From assembly GCA_022841825.1 (NCBI GenBank), contig JALHQT010000001.1, forward strand, positions 1,240,001 to 1,304,000: DNA of 64,000 nt, read 5' to 3'. Shown piece by piece: positions 1 through 9,800 of the stretch (position 1 is its first letter; the number at the start of each line of letters is the position of its first letter). The translations under genes and the position numbers were made by a program. The notes under the pieces were generated by a model. That model searched no databases. It was not told the DNA's origin and saw only the letters and a program-made list of their open reading frames with translations. The stretch comes from Anaerolineae bacterium (GTDB lineage: Bacteria > Chloroflexota > Anaerolineae > Aggregatilineales > Phototrophicaceae).

Positions 1-104
1 TAGAAGATGCGAATGTTGCGATTCATGGTTGCCTACCACCAGAGGCTGTGCGTTAGTATATGCCGCAGCACAACTTGACTACATCCGACCAAAGGCTGAC
101 GACC

Positions 105-860
105 ATGCCCCCCATCCGCGTTCTGCTCGCTGGCGAATCATGGGTCTCCAACAGCACCCACTACAAAGGCTTTGACTTCTTTTCCAGCACCGTCTACGAG
201 ACGGGCATCGCCTTTCTCGAAAAAGCGCTGCCGCCCGACGAGATCGCGCTCACGCATCTGCCAGGGCATCTCGCGGCGGCACAATTCCCGCTCACGCTGG
301 ACGAACTGGCGGCATACGATGTCGTCATTCTGAGCGACCTGGGTGCCAACACGCTGCTGCTCCACCCCGAAACCTGGCTGCGCGGGCAGGCGATGCCCAA
401 CCGCCTCAAGCTCCTCAAGACCTGGGTCGAAGGCGGCGGCGGGCTGGCGATGTGCGGCGGCTACATGTCATTCGCGGGCATGAGCGCCGCGGCGAAGTAC
501 TACCGCAGCCCGATTGAAGATGCCCTGCCCGTGACGATCTTCCCCTTCGACGACCGCGTGGAGGTTCCCGAAGGCGCGCAGCCCGTCGTAGTCGATACGG
601 CGCATCCACTGGTCGCGGGTATCAACGGCGAGTTTCCCGCGCTGCTCGGCTACAACGAACTCACGCTCAAGCCGGACGCGCATCTCGTCGCGCGCGTCGG
701 CGATCACCCGCTGCTGGCGACGCGAGAGGTCGGCGCGGGGCGCACGTTGATCTGGTCGTCGGACATCGGTCCGCACTGGTGCCCGCCGCCCTTCCTGAGC
801 TGGGATGGCTATGGTGTCCTCTGGCGCAATATCATGCGCTGGCTGGCAAAAGCGATCTAA
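105..860 (+). CDS. Glutamine amidotransferase-like protein (DUF1355 type)
   Basis: A 251-residue protein with the fold of class I glutamine amidotransferase-like proteins. The opening segment (IRVLLAGESWVSNSTHYKG), the acidic stretch around AAYDVVILSDLG and the GGGLAMCGGYMSF elbow, which carries a cysteine where GATases place their nucleophile, match the family of uncharacterised cytoplasmic GATase-like proteins (PF07090). The substrate is unknown. The ATG at 105 is preferred because AAAGG lies 9 bases upstream and the conserved part begins just after it; an in-frame ATG at 60 would add 15 poorly conserved residues. It stands alone upstream of a repeat-rich gap. Confidence 0.75.
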   Translation: MPPIRVLLAGESWVSNSTHYKGFDFFSSTVYETGIAFLEKALPPDEIALTHLPGHLAAAQFPLTLDELAAYDVVILSDLGANTLLLHPETWLRGQAMPNRLKLLKTWVEGGGGLAMCGGYMSFAGMSAAAKYYRSPIEDALPVTIFPFDDRVEVPEGAQPVVVDTAHPLVAGINGEFPALLGYNELTLKPDAHLVARVGDHPLLATREVGAGRTLIWSSDIGPHWCPPPFLSWDGYGVLWRNIMRWLAKAI

Positions 861-946
861 ATCCGCCTGCACACTCGCCCTCGCAGACGTGTACGACCGA
901 GTCGACTTTGAGCCAGACTGAGAAGCGGCGGCTCGATCTGTCTATT

Positions 947-1083
947 CTCCGCGTCCTTTGCGTCTTGGCGGTTCAATCCATAACAACCGCTAAGGTGCCA
1001 TGAACGCCAGGCATATATCGCACGGTGTAAGAGCGGTACATCGGCAGTTTGCGGTTGTCTTTGCTTCCACTTGGCGGTTAAAT
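947..1083. repeat. Dispersed inverted-repeat family (AACCGC..ACGCAAAGG type), three half-elements
   Basis: Three related half-elements fill most of the 263-base gap. 947-977 and 1057-1083 read (reverse strand) as ATTGAACCGCCAAGACGCAA and ATTTAACCGCCAAGTGGAAG. The middle one, 985-1011, faces the other way (AACCGCTAAGGTGCC). Similar sequences recur at 18887-18956, 35496-35530 and, more distantly, 60561-60647. No protein gene is seen in this gap. Confidence 0.6.
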
Positions 1084-1123
1084 AGCCCATTATTCGCATT
1101 CGCATGAAGGTGATACCTGAATC

Positions 1124-2320
1124 ATGATCGACCAAAGCAAGATTGACGCCATCCAGGCGCGCGTCGCTGCCCAGCGCCCCGCCATCATCAACTTCCTCAA
1201 GGAACTCTGCGCCATCCCCAGCTACGACAGCCAAATCCGCAAGGTCTGCGAACGCACCGAAGCGGAAATGCAGAAGCTCGGCTTTGACGAGGTGTTCTTC
1301 GACAGGATGGGCAATATCGTCGGGCGCATCGGCGATGGACCCAAAAAGCTGCTCTACGACAGCCATCTCGATACCGTCGGCGTCGGCGACCTCGACGCCT
1401 GGGAGTGGGACCCGTTCACGGGCAAGGAGGAGAACGGCGTCTTCTTCGCGCGCGGCGCGTGCGACGAGAAGAACAGCACCCCCGGCATGATCTACGGGCT
1501 GGCGATGGCGCGCGACCTCGGCTTACTCGATGGCTACACCGCTTACTACTTTGGCAACATGGAAGAATGGTGCGATGGCATCGCGCCGCACGCGCTGGTC
1601 GAGGCGGAGGGCATCCGCCCCGATTTGGTCGTGATCGGCGAGCCGACCAAGATGCAGGTCTATCGCGGGCACAAGGGGCGCGTCGAGATGCAGGTGGTCG
1701 CCAAGGGCAAGAGCGCCCACGCCGCCAGCAACTTCCTGGGCGATAACGCCATCTACAAGCTGCTGCCCATCATCGACGCCATCAGCAAGCTCGAACCGCA
1801 ACTCGGCGACGACCCCTTCCTCGGTCACGGGCGCATCACCGTCTCCGACATGCACGTCAAGACACCGAGCATCAACGCCGTGCCCGACGAGGCGCTGATC
1901 TACATCGACCGCCGCATCACGTTCGGCGAGGAGCCGCAGGTGGAGCTTGCACGGATCCAGAAGCTGATCGGCGACCGAACGGACATCCAGGCGTCGATCC
2001 TGTTTTACGACGATCCGAGCTACACGGGCTTCGTCTTCCCGGTCGACAAGATCTTCCCGGCGTGGGCGCTGCCGGAGGATCACCCGTTTGTGCAGGCGGG
2101 GGTGCAGGCAGGCGCGAAGCTGTGGGGCGCGCCGATCCCGACAGGCAAATGGGACTTCAGCACCAACGGCATCTACTGGATGGGCAAAGCGGGCATCCCG
2201 TCGATTGGCTTTGGTCCTGGCGACGAAATCCATGCCCACACCACCATCGACCAGGTCAAGCTCGATGATGTCGTCCGAGCGACCGAGTGGTACGCGCTGC
2301 TGCCGGGGATGATCGACTAA
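1124..2320 (+). CDS. M20 family metallo-hydrolase, YgeY-like
   Basis: A 398-residue zinc-dependent hydrolase of the M20 (ArgE/DapE/ACY1) family. Metal ligands appear in the usual order: H81 and D83 in YDSHLDTVG, the bridging Asp in RGACDEKNS, the Glu pair in NMEEWCDG, the Glu in VIGEPTKMQ, and a late His in GDEIHAHTTID. The dimerisation domain lies between. Length and motifs are closest to the YgeY branch, named for its genomic link with selenium metabolism in enterobacteria. No selenium genes are near, so the physiological substrate (a carbamoyl or acyl amino compound) is open. Its stop lies 6 bases before a REP element. Confidence 0.85.
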   Translation: MIDQSKIDAIQARVAAQRPAIINFLKELCAIPSYDSQIRKVCERTEAEMQKLGFDEVFFDRMGNIVGRIGDGPKKLLYDSHLDTVGVGDLDAWEWDPFTGKEENGVFFARGACDEKNSTPGMIYGLAMARDLGLLDGYTAYYFGNMEEWCDGIAPHALVEAEGIRPDLVVIGEPTKMQVYRGHKGRVEMQVVAKGKSAHAASNFLGDNAIYKLLPIIDAISKLEPQLGDDPFLGHGRITVSDMHVKTPSINAVPDEALIYIDRRITFGEEPQVELARIQKLIGDRTDIQASILFYDDPSYTGFVFPVDKIFPAWALPEDHPFVQAGVQAGAKLWGAPIPTGKWDFSTNGIYWMGKAGIPSIGFGPGDEIHAHTTIDQVKLDDVVRATEWYALLPGMID

Positions 2321-2326
2321 TGGGGT

Positions 2327-2351
2327 CGGACGCCTCGGCGGGCGTCCCTAC
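2327..2351 (-). repeat. REP element, GTAG-headed 25-bp palindrome
   Basis: On the minus strand it reads GTAGGGACGCC, loop, GGCGTCCG. It sits between two convergent genes, and its GTAG head provides the TAG stop codon of the downstream NYN gene (2348-2350). Confidence 0.8.
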
Positions 2352-2839
2352 GATCCATTGTCTTTTTTGCCGCCGAACACCTTCAGCCACTCCTCGACCT
2401 CTTGCGGCGAGACGTAGACATCCGACGCCTCGCCGCCTGCGCGCTTCGCCACCTGCTTGCGCTGCGTGGTGTCGTTCAGCAGCGGCGCAAAGTCGCGGCT
2501 GCGTACCGTCTTCATCCCGCGCGCCTTCGCCGCGTCCAGCACCGCGTGATCGTTGCTGACGACGGTCCACTGCGCCGTGTCTTTCGCCTTCGCGATTCGC
2601 CCTTTCATGATGCTGTCCGCATCACCTGGGTTGGACGCGAACACCACCTCGACCGAGTGGGTGGACATCTTCGACTTGCCGCCCGGCAGCCCATGATCGA
2701 AGACGACGACCACCTTCTTGCCCGTGCGCGCCACGAAGCCAATCAGCTTCAAGACCAGCTTCGCCTCATCATCGGGATCGGTCAGCGACAGGTCGGGGAG
2801 CTGTCCGATCAGGTTGTGTCCATCGATCAGATACGGCAT
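2348..2839 (-). CDS. NYN domain protein (YacP-like predicted RNase)
   Basis: A 163-residue single-domain protein of the NYN/PIN superfamily. The first strand (YLIDGHNLIG) carries the first catalytic Asp, followed by VVVVFDHG, an acidic GDADSIMKG motif and VSNDHAVLDAA: the four acidic positions expected of a metal-dependent ribonuclease. YacP-type proteins of this size (Rae1 in Bacillus) act on RNA or on ribosome-bound mRNA. Whether this one does so is inferred from family alone. The reading frame ends in a REP element that contributes the stop codon, so the last residues may differ from those of relatives. Confidence 0.8.
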   Translation of the reverse strand: MPYLIDGHNLIGQLPDLSLTDPDDEAKLVLKLIGFVARTGKKVVVVFDHGLPGGKSKMSTHSVEVVFASNPGDADSIMKGRIAKAKDTAQWTVVSNDHAVLDAAKARGMKTVRSRDFAPLLNDTTQRKQVAKRAGGEASDVYVSPQEVEEWLKVFGGKKDNGS

Positions 2840-2928
2840 GGATCATCCAGGGTCGTTTATGCATCTGGCGGGCAGGAGCGGCTAAGATGTTCATTGTACT
2901 GGAGCGAGCCATAAAGTCGAAAGGAATC

Positions 2929-3007
2929 TGTGATGAGTAATGAGTGATGAAGCTTACCGCTCGTCCACCACATTCTACTCATACCTCATCACACATAACC
3001 CATCACT
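2929..3007. repeat. Inverted-repeat element (TGATGAGTAATGAG family)
   Basis: Left arm at 2929-2950 contains TGATGAGTAATGAGTGATGA. The right arm at 2976-3007 is its imperfect complement (ACTCATACCTCATCACACAT). The element ends directly at the ATG of the next gene, which has no Shine-Dalgarno sequence. Related pairs lie at 18060-18139 and 33944-34014. Confidence 0.6.
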
Positions 3008-5095
3008 ATGAAAAACCTCAGCCCTGCATTGCGCGCCGCCATCATCCTGTCGCTGGTCATCGCGCTGCTCGTCGCCTACTACGCCATCCACAAGCCGCTG
3101 ACGCCGGAGTCGCTGGCGAGTGCTGGCGCAAGCCTCGGTGCGCTCGCCGAGTCAGGCATCGACTCGGCGCTGATGGCAGCCCATCTGTTCGGCGCGCTGC
3201 TGGACATCGCAACCGTCCTTACGCTGCTGGCGGTCTGCGGGGGCATCGGACGCTTCATCCTTCGGCGCGGCTGGGCGGGCGTCACTCTGACCGCTACGGA
3301 GCTGGGCGACGCGGCGCTGGCGGCGCTGCTCGGCGCAGGGGTCGTCAGCGCGCTCACTCTCGGCGCGGCGCTGGCAGGCTGGATCCATCCGCTTGTGCTG
3401 TGGGCAGGACTACTCGTCATCGGCGCCTTGACCTGGCGCGATGCACTCGCCTGGGCGCGGGCGATGGCGACATTGTGGCGAACTACATTTGGGGGCAGTG
3501 CAAGCGGACGCCAGGAACTGCGTCCCTATATACTCCTCATCGCGTTCTTCCTTGGCACGTCGTTCCTGCTCGCGCTCGCCCCACCCTTCTCGTGGGACTC
3601 GATGGTCTATCACCTCGTCGGACCCCAGCGCTACCTGGACAGCGGGCAGATGATCGCCTACAGCGACAACTTCTATCTCGGCTTTCCAAAAAGCATGGAA
3701 ATGCTGTTCGTCGTCACCATAAGCGCGTTCGGACGAGACATACCGCCCGCGCTGGTACATTGGGGCTTTGGCATCTTCGCCCTCATCCTGACTGCCGCCT
3801 GCATCGACAAAACCATCGGCAGGCGCGGCGCGCTCACCGCCGTGCTGCTCCTCCTCGGATCGTTTAATCTGTGGGAGTTGTTCGGCTGGGGCTACGTCGA
3901 TCTGGCGATCATGGCGTACAGCGCGGCGTGCTTCGCGCTCATCCTGCGCTGGCGCGAAACGCGCGTGCAGCGCCTGCTCCTGCTGGTCGGCGCGTTGATC
4001 GGTATTGCGACCGGAATCAAATTCACGTCTGCCTTTCTCGTCGCCGCCATCGGCGTCTATGTCCTCGTCACCGAACCGCGCCGCGTCATCCGCAATGGGC
4101 TGATCATCAGCGTAGCCGCGCTTCTGTGCGCCGCGCCCTGGCTGCTGCGCGCCTGGGCACTCTATGGCAACCCGTTTTTCCCACTGTTGGGCTTCGGGCT
4201 AAACTGGGATGCTGCGCGCTACGATGCCTTTACACGTGAAGGCTTCGGCATGTTGACCGAGCCAACCGCCTGGCAGCTCGTCTTCCTGCCGCTCACGGCG
4301 ACGATCTTCGGCTACAACCTGGGACCGGACACCTCATTCACGCTCGGACCTTTTCTGCTGCCACTCGGTCTTGTGCTGCCGCTCGTCTGGCGCTGGCTGA
4401 ACGACGCACAGCGTATCGCGGCGCGTGCTCTGATCATCCTGGCGCTGCCTATCGTCGCGCTCTGGACGTACCTTGCAGCGACCAGCAACACCGGCGAACA
4501 AACCCGCCTCGCCATCGCACTGCTGCCGCTCGGCGCGCTACTGGGCGCGCTTGCCCTGCACGCAGTAGGCAAGATGCCGCGCAAGCCGCTCGATCTCGGC
4601 TTTATCCTGCGCGGCGCGTTGATCGTCACCACCCTGCTCTCCGCCACCGAGATGCTGACCGAAACGCTCGACCGTCGCCCACTCAATTACCTGCTTGGCT
4701 CGGTTGAGACCGACGATTTCCTCGCCCACAACCTGGGCGTGTGGGACGGCGCAATGTCGCGGCTGGCGGAACTACCGGAAGGGTCAAGCGTCCGGATGAT
4801 GTGGGAACTCCGCAACTATCACTGCCCGGCACATGTGACCTGCATCCCAGACATCATGCTCGACGCCTGGATGTATCCGCTCAGGCGCGGATCAACGCCG
4901 GACGAGGTCTTCGCCGGCTGGCGGGCGCAGGGAGATGATTATGTCCTGCTCTACCACCTGGGGTATGACTTCTTCACGAACGACGACATCTATTCACGGA
5001 CGGAGAATCTCTTGTTCCCAGCAGCTCTGGAAGCGCACATGACTCCCGTCTGGACAGACCAGATGGGAACCTACACGCTCTATACGTGGAAATAG
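3008..5095 (+). CDS. GT-C fold membrane glycosyltransferase
   Basis: A 695-residue protein with about 12 hydrophobic segments and a soluble C-terminal part. After two N-terminal membrane regions comes the loop PPFSWDSMVYHLVGPQRYLDSG, which places an acidic residue and a WD motif in the first large external loop, as in ArnT/PMT-like GT-C enzymes that use lipid-linked sugar donors. The C-terminal domain (from about 570) is hydrophilic and has Cys residues (HCPAHVTC). Acceptor and donor are not deducible. It begins directly after an inverted repeat and ends 27 bases from the convergent isomerase gene. Confidence 0.75.
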   Translation: MKNLSPALRAAIILSLVIALLVAYYAIHKPLTPESLASAGASLGALAESGIDSALMAAHLFGALLDIATVLTLLAVCGGIGRFILRRGWAGVTLTATELGDAALAALLGAGVVSALTLGAALAGWIHPLVLWAGLLVIGALTWRDALAWARAMATLWRTTFGGSASGRQELRPYILLIAFFLGTSFLLALAPPFSWDSMVYHLVGPQRYLDSGQMIAYSDNFYLGFPKSMEMLFVVTISAFGRDIPPALVHWGFGIFALILTAACIDKTIGRRGALTAVLLLLGSFNLWELFGWGYVDLAIMAYSAACFALILRWRETRVQRLLLLVGALIGIATGIKFTSAFLVAAIGVYVLVTEPRRVIRNGLIISVAALLCAAPWLLRAWALYGNPFFPLLGFGLNWDAARYDAFTREGFGMLTEPTAWQLVFLPLTATIFGYNLGPDTSFTLGPFLLPLGLVLPLVWRWLNDAQRIAARALIILALPIVALWTYLAATSNTGEQTRLAIALLPLGALLGALALHAVGKMPRKPLDLGFILRGALIVTTLLSATEMLTETLDRRPLNYLLGSVETDDFLAHNLGVWDGAMSRLAELPEGSSVRMMWELRNYHCPAHVTCIPDIMLDAWMYPLRRGSTPDEVFAGWRAQGDDYVLLYHLGYDFFTNDDIYSRTENLLFPAALEAHMTPVWTDQMGTYTLYTWK

Positions 5096-5122
5096 CAGGC
5101 GGAAGCTGCCGGCGCTTGTCCC

Positions 5123-5920
5123 CTACTCGTTCAGCAGCGCCCGCGCCCGCTGCCCTGCCCACAGGCAGACTTCCCACAAATCGGCGACCGGGACATTGGT
5201 GTGCGGCAGGGTATGCAGATAGGTAGGGGGACCATACTCTGGTGTAAACGTGATCACCGCGTCGCCTGCGCGCTGGCGAACCTGACGTATCTGCTGCCAC
5301 TGACGCTCGTGCCACGCAAGCTCGCTGCTGTATTCCTGCGCAGATGGGTCGGGCACCTGCGGACCCTCAGCATATCCGACGCGCCCATGAATGTGGGCGG
5401 CGTGCTGGTTTGCCAACGCCAGCGCTTCCGCCTGGTCATCGGGGAGCCGTTCGCATACATTCACCCAATGACTGTAGTCCGCCGTGATCTTTAAGCCATC
5501 GAATGCGCGCAGATACGCGGCGGTGTCCCAGGGTGTAAACAAAAGGCACCCGCGATGCGTTTCATGCATGACGGGGGTGCCGAGTTGAGCTTCGACACGC
5601 AGCGCCGCCTCGAAAAAGCGGTTGCCCTCGTCGCGAGTCATCGCATCCCGCCCGCCCTGGACATTGATCTTGAGCGGCGCAAACGACGCAAGAAAAGCGA
5701 GTTCGTCGCCGAGCGTAGTCGTATCTTCGATCCGTCCGGCGGTGATGACCTGGAGTGAGTAGGCTTCCAGAAGGGCGCGCAGTTCGTCTGCATTCACTCC
5801 AACGTAGCGGGGCCACAGCTCGATCCCGTCATAACCTGCCGCCGCAATGCGCGCCAGTTGTTCGGGAAGCGACCCAGTCATGCCCCACAATGCCCGAAAA
5901 ATGAGCGGTTTCATATCCAT
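5123..5920 (-). CDS. Sugar phosphate isomerase/epimerase (xylose isomerase-like TIM barrel)
   Basis: A 265-residue TIM-barrel protein of the AP endonuclease 2 family. The N-terminus (GYDGIELWP) is the usual first barrel motif. Candidate metal ligands are the Glu of VMHETHRG, the Asp of ITADYSHW, the His of HIHGRVGY and the Glu of TFTPEYGP. Members isomerise or epimerise sugars, inosose or related polyols. The specific substrate is unknown. It lies 19 bases after the thioredoxin-like gene on the same strand, so they may be co-transcribed without an obvious functional link. Confidence 0.8.
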   Translation of the reverse strand: MDMKPLIFRALWGMTGSLPEQLARIAAAGYDGIELWPRYVGVNADELRALLEAYSLQVITAGRIEDTTTLGDELAFLASFAPLKINVQGGRDAMTRDEGNRFFEAALRVEAQLGTPVMHETHRGCLLFTPWDTAAYLRAFDGLKITADYSHWVNVCERLPDDQAEALALANQHAAHIHGRVGYAEGPQVPDPSAQEYSSELAWHERQWQQIRQVRQRAGDAVITFTPEYGPPTYLHTLPHTNVPVADLWEVCLWAGQRARALLNE

Positions 5921-5939
5921 CCCCAGGGGTACGCGATGC

Positions 5940-6746
5940 CTAACTCCCCGACAATTCGCTTTCGATCACATTGACAAACGCATCCAGCGGCTGCGCACCG
6001 ATCAGCGGTCGCCCGTTGATGAAGAACGTCGGCGTTCCAGTCACACCCAAGGCTTCGCCCGCCTGGTAATCCGCCAGGATTTCATCACGATGCTGCTGGT
6101 TGTCATAGCATGTCGTGAACTGCGCGACATCGAGGTCGAGTTGGGTCGCCTTGGCAATGAAGCCGTCGCGCGTCAGGTTCGCCTGATCAGCAAAGACGAG
6201 ATCGTGGAAATTCCAGAACTGCCCCTGGTCATCCGCGCACTCTCCCGCGATTGACGCCTCAAACGAGCCTTGCCCCAGAATTGGATAATCGCGCCAGACG
6301 AAGCGCACGCGCCCCTCGTAGCGTTCGAGCAGCGGCGCAATGGTCTCATCCTGGAAGCGCTTGCAGAAGCTGCACCGAAAGTCGCCAAACTCGATGATCG
6401 TAACGACTGCCTGATCCGGACCTATGGCAGGGTTGCCCCCATCATCAATCTGATAGATCTGTCCGGGATCGAGCTGGGGTTGAGTATCGGCGACACCCGC
6501 CGATCCCAGCGCATCCAGCACTCTATCCGCCACCTGATTCGCCAGATCGCGGTTTTCGGCGCGGTTCGCCTGCGCGACACGGTCGTAACCCACCACACCG
6601 ACCAACAGCCCCAACGCGAACATCGTGATGCCGATGATGACGTAATTGAGCGTCGCCCGCGAGACGGTTGCGACCGGCTCTGTCGATGTCACTGGCTGTT
6701 CCGGCGCGAGCACGTCTTCGTTCTTTGACTTTTCTTCGTTATCCAC
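5940..6746 (-). CDS. Membrane-anchored DsbA-like thiol:disulfide protein
   Basis: A 268-residue protein with a short acidic cytoplasmic tail, one membrane segment (about 33-55) and an extracytoplasmic thioredoxin fold. The active site is C-S-F-C in GDFRCSFCKRF, and the cis-proline loop is TGTPTFFING; both are intact. It is of the DsbA/BdbD type that oxidises or isomerises disulfides in exported proteins. The start is GTG at 6744-6746 with AAGGA 7 bases upstream. No DsbB or VKOR partner is adjacent. Confidence 0.88.
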   Translation of the reverse strand: MDNEEKSKNEDVLAPEQPVTSTEPVATVSRATLNYVIIGITMFALGLLVGVVGYDRVAQANRAENRDLANQVADRVLDALGSAGVADTQPQLDPGQIYQIDDGGNPAIGPDQAVVTIIEFGDFRCSFCKRFQDETIAPLLERYEGRVRFVWRDYPILGQGSFEASIAGECADDQGQFWNFHDLVFADQANLTRDGFIAKATQLDLDVAQFTTCYDNQQHRDEILADYQAGEALGVTGTPTFFINGRPLIGAQPLDAFVNVIESELSGS

Positions 6747-6816
6747 GAGCCGTCCTTAACACACGAAAACTCATCCTGATGATCATAGCATACCGACGCG
6801 CCGAGAAGTCTGGAGT

Positions 6817-9800
6817 CTACCGGAGTGCCACCGTCCAGCTTCGCACATACACGATCACGCCGCCATCCTTAACATACAGAACGGGCAGCATCCCCTGTGG
6901 CGCGTTCAACTCCAGCGGTAGACCGACCGGTTCGCCGTTGATGTATGTCGTAACGATGCCGCTGTCAGGGTTGCGATCCAGGCGTATGCGCACACGCACC
7001 TCGCCCAGCGACCGCTGTGAGATGACTGTATTCGCGCCGTCCAGTATTTGTCCGATATTGACGACACCCAGATCGACCAGATTGAGCTGCAAACCCGCAG
7101 CCTCTGTCGGATTTCCGGCGTTTTCCAGAAGCGCGCCAAAAAACACCGCGTCTTCAAGCAGCAGCGCCGGGTTATACGTCACCAACTGCAGCTCGACCTC
7201 CATGCTGATGAGGCGCGCAGGTGCGTTATTCCCGTAAGCATCATTCAGTACATCCGCCGACATCGGAATGCGGATGACCTCCCCACCGGTTGCGGTACCG
7301 TTGCCCAACCGCCATGAAACACCATCTTCCGCGCGCCCAAACTGCTCGACCGTCCAGGTCGGCGCATCGAGCAGTGGCAGCAGAGCGAGCACGCTTTGAA
7401 CCCCCCGCACCCCTTCCGGCGGCAGCGGTGTGCTCGAGGGAGTCGGTGTCGCAGTCGGCGGGCGGGTCGGTGTCGCGGTTGAGGTCGGCGGTATCGGGCT
7501 GAGAGAGGGCGTCATCGTGATCGTCGGCGGGTCAGTTGGGCGCGCAGGCAGCGTATTCAGGACCGAACCTACGGTTGGGGTGACTGTTGCCGTCGCCGGC
7601 AACGGTGTGGTCGCAGAGGTGATGCTTGCGTTATCGGGCGATGGGCTTGCCTCATCGGCACCAGGCGACGGCGGCAAAGTAGCATCACCAGAGCTTCCCG
7701 CACCGTTGCTCACGATAAAAATCGCCGCGATGATCGCCGAAATCGCCAGCAGCCCAATTACGATGAGCGGCAGGCGGCTGCGCCTCCCCGTGCGCGGCGC
7801 AACCGCGACCTCGTCCTCTTCGACGACCTTGCGCCGCAGCGACAGCGGTGCATGTTCATCCCCCTCCGTCACATGCGGGGTCGGCTCGTTGGTCGGCGGC
7901 GCGGGAAACTCCGGGGCGGATTCAACCAGCGTGTACCAATGGCGAAACAGCGCATACGCGGGATGGCGGTCGATAAACAGAACACGGAAGAGATCGTTGA
8001 AACGACTCAGCTTGGCGCTGCGACGGACTGAACGATCATTGTATGCAGCGACGAACTGTTCATAGGTATCTCGCCATTGCCGAAGCGTGTTTGCGTAATC
8101 CGCGCCGAGCAGGCGTTCCGTCGTGTTCACCATCGTGCGCAGTGTGAGGCGCAGCACCTCGTCGGACGGCTCCGGTCGCGCCTCAACACCACCCTGGAAC
8201 TTGCGCATCAATGTGTGCAGCTCTGCCGCGCCGTTCAACAGCGCCATCAGCCAGGCGCGGTAGTTCGTAAGCGTGATCGCGGCTGCGCTTTCCACCTCGT
8301 CAATCGCCTTGATGGAATTATCGAGCTTGTTACCCGCCGCGCGGAATTCGCCATCTGACCAATCGCGCGTCGCGGCTTCAAGTTCGCGCAGGCTGAAGAC
8401 CGCCGCCGTCAGCAAACGCGCCTGGCGGTTTTCCTCAAGCTGTTTGCGAGTCACTTCGAGCGTGCCGAGATGAGATGGAGACTGGATACCGTTGAGCAGC
8501 GCGGCTGCCTCGGTCAGGTCACGGCGGCGCTCGGTGAATTCGTCCAACGCGCGCATGAGCGGGTGACGTGCCGAATCAGGCAGGGTACGCAGCGCCGCGT
8601 CCCGCCAGAACGATGCCGTGTCCAGCGAGTCGCCGTGTGCATCCAGTGCAGCCTGGAGAATGTATGCGAAGTACAACAGGCGCACAGGAGCCGTACTGCT
8701 CCGACCAAAACTCTCGATCAGCCCCTTGCCCATCGCACGAAGGTACATTTCACGATTCGGCATCTGAGTACTGAACTGCTGGCGCAGTGCCCGCTCCTCG
8801 GCGGTGAACTGAGACTCTATCGCGCTGAGTGCTGCCTCACAGCGTCGCGCCTCGTTAATGCCGCTTCGCTCCACCCAAACTCGTGCCGCTTCCGCCAGGT
8901 CGCGCAGGCGTCTCGCGGCTGTTTGCTCGATATCCTGCCGCGCCGCATCGTACGCCTGCCCAGCTAAACGCTCCGCCTCTGGCAACCGCCCGCGATCAAA
9001 ATGCTCCCAGCCATCTGCCAGAGCGCGCCCAAATGCACCATGCAGAGCGAACCGTTCGACATATCCCGCCCCCTGAACGACGCTGCGAAGCTGATTCAGC
9101 CAGCCCGCCAGAGTAGGCGACAGCGTGCTGATCGCTTCAATGAAGTCCGTCAGCGCGCTGATGGAAGTCGATTTGCCACCCATCACCGCTGCATCCGCAT
9201 ACAGCGCCCAATGTTGGACAGCCTGCTCTAGCCTGCCGATCATGCCGACGAGCATCTCATCAAACAACCGCTCGCTGAACGGCTTCAGATCGCGCGCCGC
9301 GCTGGCAAGCCAATCGGCGAGGTCACTGCCATCGGCTGCCGGGATGTAGGTCTGGTAGCCCTGGAGAAGTTCATACAAGCCATCCAGCACTTTCTGGATC
9401 AGCTCCCATGCGGGATTGCCAGGATCGACAGCGCGACTGCTTTCCAACGCCGCGCGCGCATCGCTTGGGCTGACGACCGCCTGACGCCCAATCACATGCA
9501 TGTTGTCCGCCAGTGTCATCACGGCGTCCGCACAGCGTTCCAACAAACCGCCAGGCAGGCGGCGATACTGCGTCTCGGTGATGGTGCCGCTTTCCAGGAC
9601 CGTTCCCAGCGTCGCCAGTTGATCGACAATCTGGCGATAGCCATCGCGCAGCGACACCAGGTTAACCGTTGAGGGCGAAGGCGTCTTCTTGCCCCGTTTC
9701 TTTCCGCCAGCCGACGGGTCTGGCAGCGAGTCGAGCTGCGCCATAATCTGAGAAAGCAGATCCTGCGCATCGGCGATCCCCTTCGCCTTGCCCTCACTCG

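Noticed and set aside
1-104. Coding end of an upstream gene at the left edge
   Set aside because: No convincing reading frame with family features enters from the left in either strand.
5221-5245. GTAGGGGGACC at 5228 as another REP
   Set aside because: No complementary second arm follows, and it fits ordinary coding sequence of the isomerase.
7430-7700. Low-complexity Pro/Thr stretch of the kinase-like protein as a repeat element
   Set aside because: It is a coding linker between the membrane helix and the outer domain; no unit or inverted symmetry.
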